NCBI GenBank assembly: GCA_046597185.1
Contig: JBKJLF010000341.1
Span: 1-6,071, forward strand
Origin: CAMBDR01 sp046597185
GTDB lineage: Bacteria; Pseudomonadota; Gammaproteobacteria; Burkholderiales; Burkholderiaceae_D
Direction of reading: 5' to 3'
Length of the DNA: 6,071 nucleotides
The position numbers were made by a program, and so were the translations under genes. Under the pieces are notes generated by a model that saw only the letters and a list, made by a program, of their open reading frames with translations, was not told where the DNA came from and ran no database searches. This document shows positions 1 through 5,939 of the stretch, piece by piece; the stretch's first letter is position 1, and every line of letters begins with the position of its first letter.

Positions 1-2371
1 AATTGTCAAACCCGGCTTTCAGGTGCGACATTTGTGCTTTGAGTTTGCCGTTTTCGCTTTCCATTGCCTGTTGCAGTTCCCGGTTTTTGGCTTCTAGCTC
101 CAGGTTTTTCTGCTCCATTTGCCGGTTCTTTTGTTCCAGATCGGTGATGGTGGCTTGCTGTTCCTGCACCGTTTTCACCAACGGGGCGATGAAGTCGGTG
201 TAGCGCAGGCCGAGGGTGCGGTCGGGGTCGCTGCCGACGGTGAGGATGGCGTTTTCAGAACCGACCAAGGATTCGACTTCTTGCGCGATGAAACCCCAGT
301 TGCGGCGCGGGTCGGTTGACTGCTTCATGTGGTAGCTGACCGGGCGTAGTTGCATGATGAATTTGCTGCCAGTGTCGAGGGGGGTGATGCCTTCTTTCAT
401 GCGTTGGTCAGAGGCGGCGGTGAATGGGACTTGGCCTTCAATGCGGGTGACATTGACGTTGCCCAATCGAACCATATTGCTGGCTGTTACTTGCGCAAAG
501 AACCCGATAGCAGTGGAATTTGTTATGCCATCGGGTGCTGTTCCCATAGCTGAAGCACCTATTGCTGTGTTGTAACTTGAATTGGCCGCACCGACTAATG
601 CGCTCGTCCCAATCGCTACGTTATTACTCCCAATTGTGTTGCTAGTAAGGGCTTGGTATCCGTATGCAACATTGAAATTTCCACCCGTATTGGAATAAAG
701 GGCTTGGGCACCATTGGCAGTATTGTACCAGCCGGTGTCGTTTCTATAGAGGGCATATGTGCCATAACCGGTGTTTTGACTACCGTGGTTACTCTCTAGT
801 GCGCGGTATCCAGTGGCAACATTTTCGCTCCCTATGTTATTTAAAAGTGCCATTGCGCCAATTGCTGTGTTACTAGACCCGTTGCCGTTTGCACCTGCAG
901 TGTAACCAAAGTAGGTGTTGTTTGCCCGATCAATTCGCCCGGCAGGTTGATTGTTTACGCGAATGTTTAAGGGGACATTATCAATGGTGCCAATAAAATT
1001 TGTACCATCGACAGTACCGCTATTGCCAAGCCGTGACCATGCTGTGAGCGCACCATCCGCACCTGCGGCACCCGTCACACCCGGAATGCCTTGCGCACCT
1101 GCGGCACCCGTCACACCCGGAATGCCTTGCGCGCCTGCTGCGCCAGTCCCCCCCGGAATGCCCTGCGCACCTGCTGCACCCGTCACCCCCGGAACGCCTT
1201 GCGCGCCTGCTGCGCCAGTCACCCCCGGAATGCCTTGCGTGCCTGCTGCGCCCGTCACGCCCGGAATACCTTGTGCGCCTGCGGCACCCGTCACCCCCGG
1301 AATGCCTTGAGCGCCAGCGGCACCCGTCACTCCGGGAATGCCTTGTGCACCTGCTGCGCCCGTCACGCCCGGAATGCCTTGTGCGCCTACAGCGCCCGTC
1401 ACGCCTGGAATACCTTGCGCGCCTGCTGCGCCCGTCACCCCAGGAACGCCTTGCGCGCCTGCTGCGCCCGTCACGCCCGGAATGCCTTGCGCGCCTGCTG
1501 CGCCCGTCAAACCCGGAATGCCTTGTGTGCCCGCTACGCCCGTCACACCCGGAATGCCTTGTGCGCCTGCGGCACCCGTCACACCCGGAATCCCTTGTGC
1601 GCCTGCTGCGCCAGTCACACCCGGAATGCCTTGTGCGCCTGCTGCACCCGTCACCCCCGGAACGCCTTGCGCGCCTGCTGCGCCAGTCACCCCCGGAACG
1701 CCTTGTGCGCCTGCTGCGCCCGTCACGCCCGGAATGCCTTGTACGCCAGCAACTCCCGTCGCACCGGTAGCCCCTGCAGGCCCCACACTACCCAACGGTT
1801 GCAACGTAATATCCAACTTCGCAGCATGCCCACCAGTCGCCTCTTTACTATCAAAAAACACCACCACACCCGACGACGAAGGATCAAGCGGTTCAATCGC
1901 TATACCAAAGTTTTGATTCGGATAATCCGCCCAAATCTTCACCAACGCCGTTAAATCAATCAAAACATATTGATTTGCTTGCGCGACCGTTACAAGGGCC
2001 AGTTCCGAGCCAATGCTGGGCCTGGAACCATAATTTATGACCAATTCATTCCAAGGGGATGTCACCGGGTGAATCGTTATCTTGCCATCACTGGTAACCT
2101 TATTCACCCACAGTTGTAGCGTCGCACTGGCAATTTGCGCGCTCCCTGTGCCCGGCGGCAAGCCCGATAAATCAAGTTGAATAAAAGCCGCCTTGCCGTT
2201 GCCAACCGCAAGGTCGGTACTTGCGCCAAAGTTCCGGTTGGTCGGTGGGGTGCTGCTGACGTAGGTATCGCCAAAAACCGGCCCTTCAACCGCCAATGCA
2301 CTCATCGAAATTGGTATACCTGCGATCAGGATCGCACTACCAAATAATGCTTTTTGAACACGTAACTCCAT
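1..2371 (-). CDS. Secreted collagen-like trimeric fibre/adhesin with S74 tail-fibre chaperone domain (3' end outside window)
   Basis: I translated this frame by hand from the ATG at 2371 to the window edge and found no stop in 790 codons, so the C-terminus is missing. An AGGAG site 6 nt upstream supports the start. Domain order by residue: Sec signal peptide (1-27), DNRLRE-like beta domain (about 34-190), collagen-like Gly-X-Y stalk (194-441), a short linker, eight YadA-head-like repeats (501-631), Peptidase_S74 chaperone domain (from about 650, with SDQRMK at 654-659 and GFIAQEVE further on), then a heptad coiled coil (736-790). Collagen, YadA-head and S74 modules are all known to form trimers, so a trimeric exported surface fibre is inferred. 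The signal peptide and lack of phage neighbours argue against a phage tail spike, although the C-terminal half is of tail-fibre type. No lipobox or membrane anchor is visible in the part present. Ligand and outer-membrane export route are unknown. Confidence 0.9.
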   Translation of the reverse strand, partial: MELRVQKALFGSAILIAGIPISMSALAVEGPVFGDTYVSSTPPTNRNFGASTDLAVGNGKAAFIQLDLSGLPPGTGSAQIASATLQLWVNKVTSDGKITIHPVTSPWNELVINYGSRPSIGSELALVTVAQANQYVLIDLTALVKIWADYPNQNFGIAIEPLDPSSSGVVVFFDSKEATGGHAAKLDITLQPLGSVGPAGATGATGVAGVQGIPGVTGAAGAQGVPGVTGAAGAQGVPGVTGAAGAQGIPGVTGAAGAQGIPGVTGAAGAQGIPGVTGVAGTQGIPGLTGAAGAQGIPGVTGAAGAQGVPGVTGAAGAQGIPGVTGAVGAQGIPGVTGAAGAQGIPGVTGAAGAQGIPGVTGAAGAQGIPGVTGAAGTQGIPGVTGAAGAQGVPGVTGAAGAQGIPGGTGAAGAQGIPGVTGAAGAQGIPGVTGAAGADGALTAWSRLGNSGTVDGTNFIGTIDNVPLNIRVNNQPAGRIDRANNTYFGYTAGANGNGSSNTAIGAMALLNNIGSENVATGYRALESNHGSQNTGYGTYALYRNDTGWYNTANGAQALYSNTGGNFNVAYGYQALTSNTIGSNNVAIGTSALVGAANSSYNTAIGASAMGTAPDGITNSTAIGFFAQVTASNMVRLGNVNVTRIEGQVPFTAASDQRMKEGITPLDTGSKFIMQLRPVSYHMKQSTDPRRNWGFIAQEVESLVGSENAILTVGSDPDRTLGLRYTDFIAPLVKTVQEQQATITDLEQKNRQMEQKNLELEAKNRELQQAMESENGKLKAQMSHLKAGFDN
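2..166 (-). other. C-terminal heptad coiled coil
   Basis: Residues 736-790 are rich in Glu, Gln and Lys with regular Leu/Met/Ile spacing. Three near-identical heptads (LEQKNRQ, MEQKNLE, LEAKNRE) place Lys-Asn at 748-749, 755-756 and 762-763, exactly seven apart. S74 domains commonly end in such a helix, which helps assemble the trimer and leaves with the chaperone after cleavage. The segment runs to the window edge and its end is not seen. Confidence 0.75.
175..412 (-). other. Peptidase_S74 intramolecular chaperone domain with self-cleavage site
   Basis: From residue 654 the sequence follows the S74 (endosialidase-type chaperone) pattern: SDQRMK, then LRPVSYHMK, GFIAQEVE, LGLRYTDFIAPLVK and TVQEQQ. 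In characterised members the Ser of SDxRxK and the Lys five residues later form the catalytic dyad. The domain drives trimeric folding and then cuts itself off just before the Ser. Here that pair is S654 and K659, predicting cleavage between A653 and S654. All hallmark residues I can recall are present, so an active domain is expected. Confidence 0.85.
479..871 (-). repeat. YadA-head/tail-fibre-like beta-roll repeats (8 units of 16-18 residues)
   Basis: Residues 501-631 contain eight degenerate units starting NTAIGAMAL, NVATGYRAL, NTGYGTYAL, NTANGAQAL, NVAYGYQAL, NVAIGTSAL, NTAIGASAM and STAIGFFAQ, spaced 16, 16, 17, 17, 17, 17 and 18 residues apart. N-x-A-x-G-x-x-A-L repeats are typical of YadA-type left-handed beta-roll heads and of many tail-fibre proteins placed before an S74 domain. 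The units are diverged at the DNA level, unlike the collagen repeats, so they are an old protein-level repeat. GC content here is visibly lower (about 47 percent by hand count on four lines) than in the neighbouring collagen and S74 parts. Confidence 0.75.
1079..1762 (-). repeat. Collagen-like repeat: 19 tandem 36-bp units encoding 12 residues each
   Basis: Residues 204-431 form exactly 19 uninterrupted 12-residue units with consensus V-T-G-A-A-G-A-Q-G-I/V-P-G, flanked by shorter Gly-X-Y sequence (from 194 and to 441). Glycine falls at every third position without a break. Units differ mainly at synonymous third bases (GGC/GGT/GGG, GCA/GCG/GCC, ATT/GTT), so the triple-helix pattern looks selected and is not just a recent DNA expansion. 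Rare changes include V to G in one unit, V to L in one, and A to T or V in a few. The stalk has no charged residue until D439. Near-identical 36-bp units should be prone to copy-number change in frame, altering stalk length. Confidence 0.95.
1802..2272 (-). other. DNRLRE-like N-terminal beta domain
   Basis: About 155 residues follow the signal peptide with the pattern of DNRLRE domains: DTYVSS near the start, NFG followed by a beta strand (LAVGNGK), FIQLDLSGLP, an ATLQLWV strand, a PVTSPWNE segment and an LIDLTALVKIW segment before NFGIAIEP. DNRLRE domains are beta-sandwich modules common in secreted bacterial surface proteins and related to carbohydrate-binding-like folds. It would form the N-terminal, probably distal, head of the fibre. 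Binding to a sugar or matrix is only inferred. Confidence 0.65.
2291..2371 (-). other. Sec signal peptide of the collagen-like protein
   Basis: Residues 1-27 show a short basic N-region (R4, K7), a hydrophobic core (about 8-21, ALFGSAILIAGIPI) and an Ala-Leu-Ala signal peptidase I site at 25-27 before VEGPVF. There is no cysteine at the cleavage site, so this is not a lipoprotein. The peptide implies export across the inner membrane and separates this protein from cytoplasmically assembled phage tail fibres. Confidence 0.8.
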
Positions 2372-2377
2372 TTTTCT

Positions 2378-2383
2378 CTCCTC
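2378..2383 (-). promoter_or_regulatory. Ribosome-binding site of the collagen-like gene
   Basis: Read on the minus strand, GAGGAG lies 6 nt before the ATG at 2371. It is a near-consensus Shine-Dalgarno site and fixes the start just ahead of the signal peptide. Confidence 0.85.
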
Positions 2384-2468
2384 GTTTTTTGAATTTTATT
2401 ACCGTTTGGTTGACCCAATAATGCAGGACTTCGAAGCGATTGGTATGAATCGATGGCCGGGATCAATT

Positions 2469-2488
2469 GTTTTCTGTTATCAGAAAAC
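2469..2488. repeat. Perfect 8-bp inverted repeat with 4-nt loop
   Basis: GTTTTCTG and CAGAAAAC flank TTAT. The repeat lies about 100 bp upstream of the collagen-like start, just downstream of the weak leftward -10 candidate. It could be a regulator-binding site or a hairpin near the 5' end of the leftward mRNA. It lacks the GC-rich stem of a typical terminator. Function is not known. Confidence 0.5.
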
Positions 2489-2577
2489 CGCATGGATTGT
2501 AAAGTATTGAATTAAGATAGAAAAGATGCAGATCAGCGAATTTTTCACCGTAACAGTTGGATTTTCTGAGGTCTGAT

Positions 2578-2601
2578 ACGCTTGAATAAGCGTTCAAGTG
2601 T
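2578..2601. repeat. Inverted repeat, 9-bp stem with one G-T pair, 6-nt loop
   Basis: The core CTTGAA (2581-2586) and TTCAAG (2593-2598) pair perfectly around TAAGCG, and the stem extends outward by ACG against TGT. It sits near the middle of the divergent gap, where a shared operator might be expected. No T-run follows on either strand, so a terminator is unlikely. Confidence 0.4.
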
Positions 2602-2736
2602 GCTAGTAAAAAATGCAATGTGTTTTGTTTGGTAAGTGTGTGAATGTAAGATCGGGGCAAACCGGATCAATTCTGTGCGCAAGGGTGCTTTGGTTTTGTG
2701 CCGTGGCGCAGGTTTCGGCGGCATCTTGCTTAATTG

Positions 2737-2765
2737 TTGCTATATTGTTCTGTTTTTGCTATGTT
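2737..2765 (+). promoter_or_regulatory. Candidate sigma70-type promoter for the glycosyltransferase operon
   Basis: TTGCTA (2737-2742), a 17-bp spacer and TATGTT (2760-2765) preceded by TG-C make an extended -10 arrangement. A second -10-like box, TAAAAT, lies at 2772-2777 without a good -35. Transcription would start about 130 nt before the ATG at 2907. This is pattern matching only. Confidence 0.3.
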
Positions 2766-2893
2766 TGCTGATAAAATGGCGCTTTGCCGGAAGCACGGGG
2801 CTGCGCTTGACGCGATGATGGGGTGCAATAATTGGGTCGTATCATGGTGGGTCAGTTCGTCATCCGGCCCAACCATCGAGCAACCGAATCAGC

Positions 2894-2898
2894 GAGGA
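2894..2898 (+). promoter_or_regulatory. Ribosome-binding site that sets the glycosyltransferase start at 2907
   Basis: GAGGA lies 8 nt before the ATG at 2907. The in-frame upstream options, TTG at 2832 and ATG at 2844, have no comparable site. Protein-family features also begin right after 2907 (zinc-ribbon cysteines at residues 7 and 10). Confidence 0.75.
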
Positions 2899-2906
2899 TA
2901 AGTAGC

Positions 2907-5894
2907 ATGAGCCGCCGCCAGCAATGTCCAATTTGTGACTGTCGTGAAGTCAATTTCCCCCGCCCCGATTTACAACCGCACCCGTATCTTGAATGCAGCC
3001 AATGCGGTTTGTATTACCAACAGAATTTGATACCCAAAGTGCATGAAGGGTTTCACGAGGCGCGCGGCGCTACCATGTCGTCCGACGAGCGCGCCGCCAA
3101 CCACTGGCTGGCCGGTGCCCTGAATGGCTGGTTTGATCCGGCAGAGGTGGATAAAACGGCGCTTGACATCGGTTCCCAATATCCGTGGCTGTCACACTGT
3201 CTGGGTAAATTGGGCTGGCACAGCTACGCCATGGATGGCATGCCCGGGATTTTGCAATTTACCCGCACGGAAAAGCTCAAGGTGCAAGCATTTCAATGCG
3301 ATTTTGAAGCGCATGCCCAGTCTGGCCAGCCGTGGCCGTGGCAGCAGGTCGATGAAACCGGGCCCCACGCTGCACCACTACGCTTCAATTTGATTACCCT
3401 GGTACATGTGATTGGCCATTTTTATCAGCCGCTGACGACACTGAAGGCCATGTTTGATTTGTTAAAGCCGGGCGGCATCCTGTTCATCCGCTGCCCGGAC
3501 AGTGGCGTCGATGGCATCGAGCGCGATTTTACCGCTGGCCATTATCAAATCCATCCGCAAATCTGGTGTCAGCGTGCGCTGGAATTGGCGGCCATGAAAA
3601 CCGGTTTTTCAATCAAGGAAACCTATACCCTGTATGGCCAGCGTGACATGGCTTTGCTTAAGCCGCCCCTGGTCACGCTGGCCGAACCAGCCAAACCGGG
3701 CGCATCGGTGGCGGAGCGCGATCCTTATCTGGCCAGGGTGGAGAAACAATATCAGGGCCAGGCAAGGCTTGAACTCGGGATTGGCATGATCGTTAAAAAC
3801 GAACAGGACGATTTGCCCGGCTGTCTCGATTCGCTGGCCGAAATGGCCGATTTGATTTGCATCGTCGATACCGGTTCGACCGACCGCACCATGGCCGTGA
3901 TCGCCCAATGGGCCGATGCCCATCGTTGGCAAGCCTGTTTTGATGGCAGCCTGCCCGCCACCCTGCAAGCGCGCACTGTGCTGGTGCGCAGCTATACCGG
4001 CGCATCCGAGCTGGAAAATGGCGACTGGAAACTATGGAATTTTGGCCAGGCGCGCAATCAATATGTGCATACCCTGAACCATCTGGTCAACTGGATTTTG
4101 TGGATGGATGCCGACGATGTGTTGCTGCAACCGCAGCAGGTGCGGCCATTGTTGAAGCAAGGCTATGATGTGTTTGGTTTTGGCATTGTCGATGCGCCGG
4201 AAAACCACAGCACCCGCTTCATTCACCACCGGCTGTGGCGCACCGGGCTGGGCATTGAATATTTCGGAGCCTGTCATGAATATCCGGGCTGGCCCAAAAC
4301 CGCACGCCTTTACAGTACCGATCTGAATATCCAGCACCGCTGGACGGTCAGCCCGAATCAGGAAGCCGGGCCATCGCGCAATTTGCGCATTTTGCAGCGC
4401 GAATACCAAAACGGAGTACGCACCCCGCGCGTCCTGTTTTATTTGGGCAATACACTCAAGGATGCCGGGCAATATGCCGCCGCGATAGACGCGTATGCCG
4501 AATATCTGGCTCTGCCCGTTGGCTACTGGGATGAATCGATTTTCTGCGCGCTGTACAAAATGCGCTGCGAGCGGCAAATCGCTTACCAAAATGGCGATTA
4601 CGCCGCCTTTTTTGCCACTGGTTTCGCCACGCTGGTGCGCGATCAGCGTTTTAGCGAAGTATCGATGGAATTGGCCTATGCCTATTTCGACCTCGGCCAG
4701 TGGCAAAAATCGATCGCCATGTGCCACTTTTCGTTGCAAGCCATGCCTGTCTGCGAATTGTTTTTGGAAAACAATAAATACACTGACCAACCGCACCGGA
4801 TTTTGGCACGCTGTTACCAGCAACTTGGGGACTGGGAGCGCGCCGTGTACCACACCGGCCAGGTATTGCAATATTTGCCAGATGATGCCGACATGCAGGC
4901 GCATGTCGGCGCGAATACCGGGGCCAATACCGGTGCAAGTGAGTCGATACAGTTGCTGCACGTCAACCGCCCCGGTGCGGCGGGCGACATCATTATGAGC
5001 CTGATGGCGCTGGAGCAATATAAGGCACAGCACCCGCACAGCCACATTGTGTATTACTGCGCGCCGCAATTTGCCAGCGTGGCGCGCTTAAGTGGCGTGG
5101 TCGATGAAGTGCGCGACAGCAGCGCGTTTCACGCCAATTTGCCGGGCCGGGCGGTGAATTTTATCGGCTATCCACGCGCCGAAGGTTACCCGAATGTCCC
5201 GATGCGGCGGCATTTGGTCGAATATTTTGCCAAAGAACTCGGGTTTGAATGGACGCAACTGGCCGGGGCCGGGCAACATGGCGTGGCAGCGGCAAGCTGT
5301 GGTTTTACACCGCACTTCGCGGCGGTCAGCAACCCGGTTCTGGCCAGTGCCCTGGCGCTGGATAAAAAACTTATTACGCTGCACATCAAAGCCGGTTGGT
5401 CGCCCTACAAAAACTGGCCGCTGACCAACTGGCAAGCCTTGCTTGAGCAACTGGCGGGTGTACCCGGTTTGGCACAATATCAATTTGTGCAGTTGGGCGC
5501 GGCAGACGACCCGGCCTTGTCCGGCGTACTGGATCTGCGCGGCCAGCTCTCCATCGTGGAAAGCGTGCAATTGATCAAGGCTGCGCGTTTGCATCTGGGT
5601 GTGGACAGTTTTACCAACCACGCCACCGCCTTGCTGCCGCCAACCCCGGCCATCATCGTTTGGGGTTCCACCAGCCCGGTTGGCAGCGGCTATGCACACA
5701 ATATAAATCTGTGGAAACGGGAATTTGCCTGTTCGCCATGCTACCGCGAATACGACAGCATGTCGGTTGATCCAAAGGGCAAGTGTCCGCATGATCCGGG
5801 CCAACGCTGGGAGGCACCGCAGCATCCGTGCATGCAGGCCATTGGGGTGGGGGAAGTGCTGGCGGCGGTGTTGCGGCAGTTGGGATTGGTTTAA
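2907..5894 (+). CDS. Four-part fusion enzyme: zinc-ribbon SAM methyltransferase, GT2 glycosyltransferase, TPR, GT9-like glycosyltransferase
   Basis: A 995-residue protein, numbered from the ATG at 2907. Residues 7-33 carry a CPIC...CSQCG zinc ribbon, followed by a class I methyltransferase: SAM-binding ALDIGS at 85-90, acidic D110, FNLITLVHVIGHF at 160-172 and LKPGG at 186-190. Residues 288-480 are a GT2 domain with GMIVKNE (293-299), VDTGSTDRT (320-328), the metal-binding WMDADD (399-404) and a CHEYPG segment (H457, E458) as in TPR-linked GT2 enzymes. TPR-like helices lie at about 507-539, 581-614 and 629-660. A Gly-Ala-Asn-Thr linker leads into a GT9/heptosyltransferase-like domain: RPGAAGDIIM (688-697), YKNWP (834-838), GVDSFTNH (898-905) and CSPC (942-945). 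It is probably a cytoplasmic enzyme for a surface glycan or glycoprotein. Donor sugar and acceptor cannot be read from sequence. Each domain is recognisable; the combined function is inferred. Confidence 0.9.
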   Translation: MSRRQQCPICDCREVNFPRPDLQPHPYLECSQCGLYYQQNLIPKVHEGFHEARGATMSSDERAANHWLAGALNGWFDPAEVDKTALDIGSQYPWLSHCLGKLGWHSYAMDGMPGILQFTRTEKLKVQAFQCDFEAHAQSGQPWPWQQVDETGPHAAPLRFNLITLVHVIGHFYQPLTTLKAMFDLLKPGGILFIRCPDSGVDGIERDFTAGHYQIHPQIWCQRALELAAMKTGFSIKETYTLYGQRDMALLKPPLVTLAEPAKPGASVAERDPYLARVEKQYQGQARLELGIGMIVKNEQDDLPGCLDSLAEMADLICIVDTGSTDRTMAVIAQWADAHRWQACFDGSLPATLQARTVLVRSYTGASELENGDWKLWNFGQARNQYVHTLNHLVNWILWMDADDVLLQPQQVRPLLKQGYDVFGFGIVDAPENHSTRFIHHRLWRTGLGIEYFGACHEYPGWPKTARLYSTDLNIQHRWTVSPNQEAGPSRNLRILQREYQNGVRTPRVLFYLGNTLKDAGQYAAAIDAYAEYLALPVGYWDESIFCALYKMRCERQIAYQNGDYAAFFATGFATLVRDQRFSEVSMELAYAYFDLGQWQKSIAMCHFSLQAMPVCELFLENNKYTDQPHRILARCYQQLGDWERAVYHTGQVLQYLPDDADMQAHVGANTGANTGASESIQLLHVNRPGAAGDIIMSLMALEQYKAQHPHSHIVYYCAPQFASVARLSGVVDEVRDSSAFHANLPGRAVNFIGYPRAEGYPNVPMRRHLVEYFAKELGFEWTQLAGAGQHGVAAASCGFTPHFAAVSNPVLASALALDKKLITLHIKAGWSPYKNWPLTNWQALLEQLAGVPGLAQYQFVQLGAADDPALSGVLDLRGQLSIVESVQLIKAARLHLGVDSFTNHATALLPPTPAIIVWGSTSPVGSGYAHNINLWKREFACSPCYREYDSMSVDPKGKCPHDPGQRWEAPQHPCMQAIGVGEVLAAVLRQLGLV

Positions 5895-5927
5895 TTTCGG
5901 AGTAGCAGGGCTGGCTTCATTTTCATA

Positions 5928-5932
5928 AAGGA
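5928..5932 (+). promoter_or_regulatory. Ribosome-binding site of the FkbM-like gene
   Basis: AAGGA lies 7 nt before the ATG at 5940. Another ATG overlaps this site at 5932, but it is out of frame with the conserved methyltransferase motif, so 5940 is preferred. Confidence 0.75.
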
Positions 5933-5939
5933 TGGTGGT

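Larger units (their letters stand above)
2372..2906. other. Divergent intergenic region without a convincing gene
   Basis: This stretch separates the start codons of the two divergent genes and is AT-richer than either. It holds both ribosome-binding sites, two inverted repeats (2469-2488 and 2578-2601) and a possible rightward promoter (2737-2765). For the leftward gene I see only a weak candidate: a minus-strand TACAAT -10 box (2496-2501) with a poor -35 (TTTTCT, 2519-2524). Short open frames here (65 codons at 2463-2660 minus, 60 codons from a GTG at 2636) lack good ribosome-binding sites and recognisable motifs. I see no tRNA, terminator with a T-tract, or transposon end. Confidence 0.6.

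Noticed and set aside
1079..1762. CRISPR-like periodicity of 36 bp
   Set aside because: The 36-bp units are directly contiguous with no unique spacers and keep a continuous Gly-X-Y reading frame, so this is a coding tandem repeat.
951..1954. Overlapping plus-strand open frames rich in Pro/Ala/Cys or Arg/His (951-1310, 1091-1954, 1273-1770, 1338-1916)
   Set aside because: They are complements of the 36-bp collagen units, which lack stops in several frames. The minus frame has the signal peptide, ribosome-binding site and recognisable domains on both sides, and synonymous variation preserves its Gly-X-Y pattern.
2104..2301. 65-codon minus-strand frame near the start of the fibre gene
   Set aside because: It lies out of frame inside the signal-peptide and DNRLRE coding sequence and has no family features.
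1..2371. Prophage tail-fibre gene
   Set aside because: The S74 and beta-roll parts are tail-fibre-like, but a Sec signal peptide, DNRLRE domain and glycosyltransferase neighbours, with no phage structural genes in view, favour a cellular secreted protein. Genes left of the window could still change this.
2463..2660. 65-codon minus-strand open frame in the intergenic gap
   Set aside because: No recognisable motif and no good ribosome-binding site. It overlaps both inverted repeats and the likely promoter area of the fibre gene.
2636..2818. 60-codon plus-strand frame with a hydrophobic segment, GTG start
   Set aside because: Weak translation signals, and it covers the best rightward promoter candidate. 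The hydrophobic run comes from T-rich DNA. A small membrane peptide is possible but not supported.
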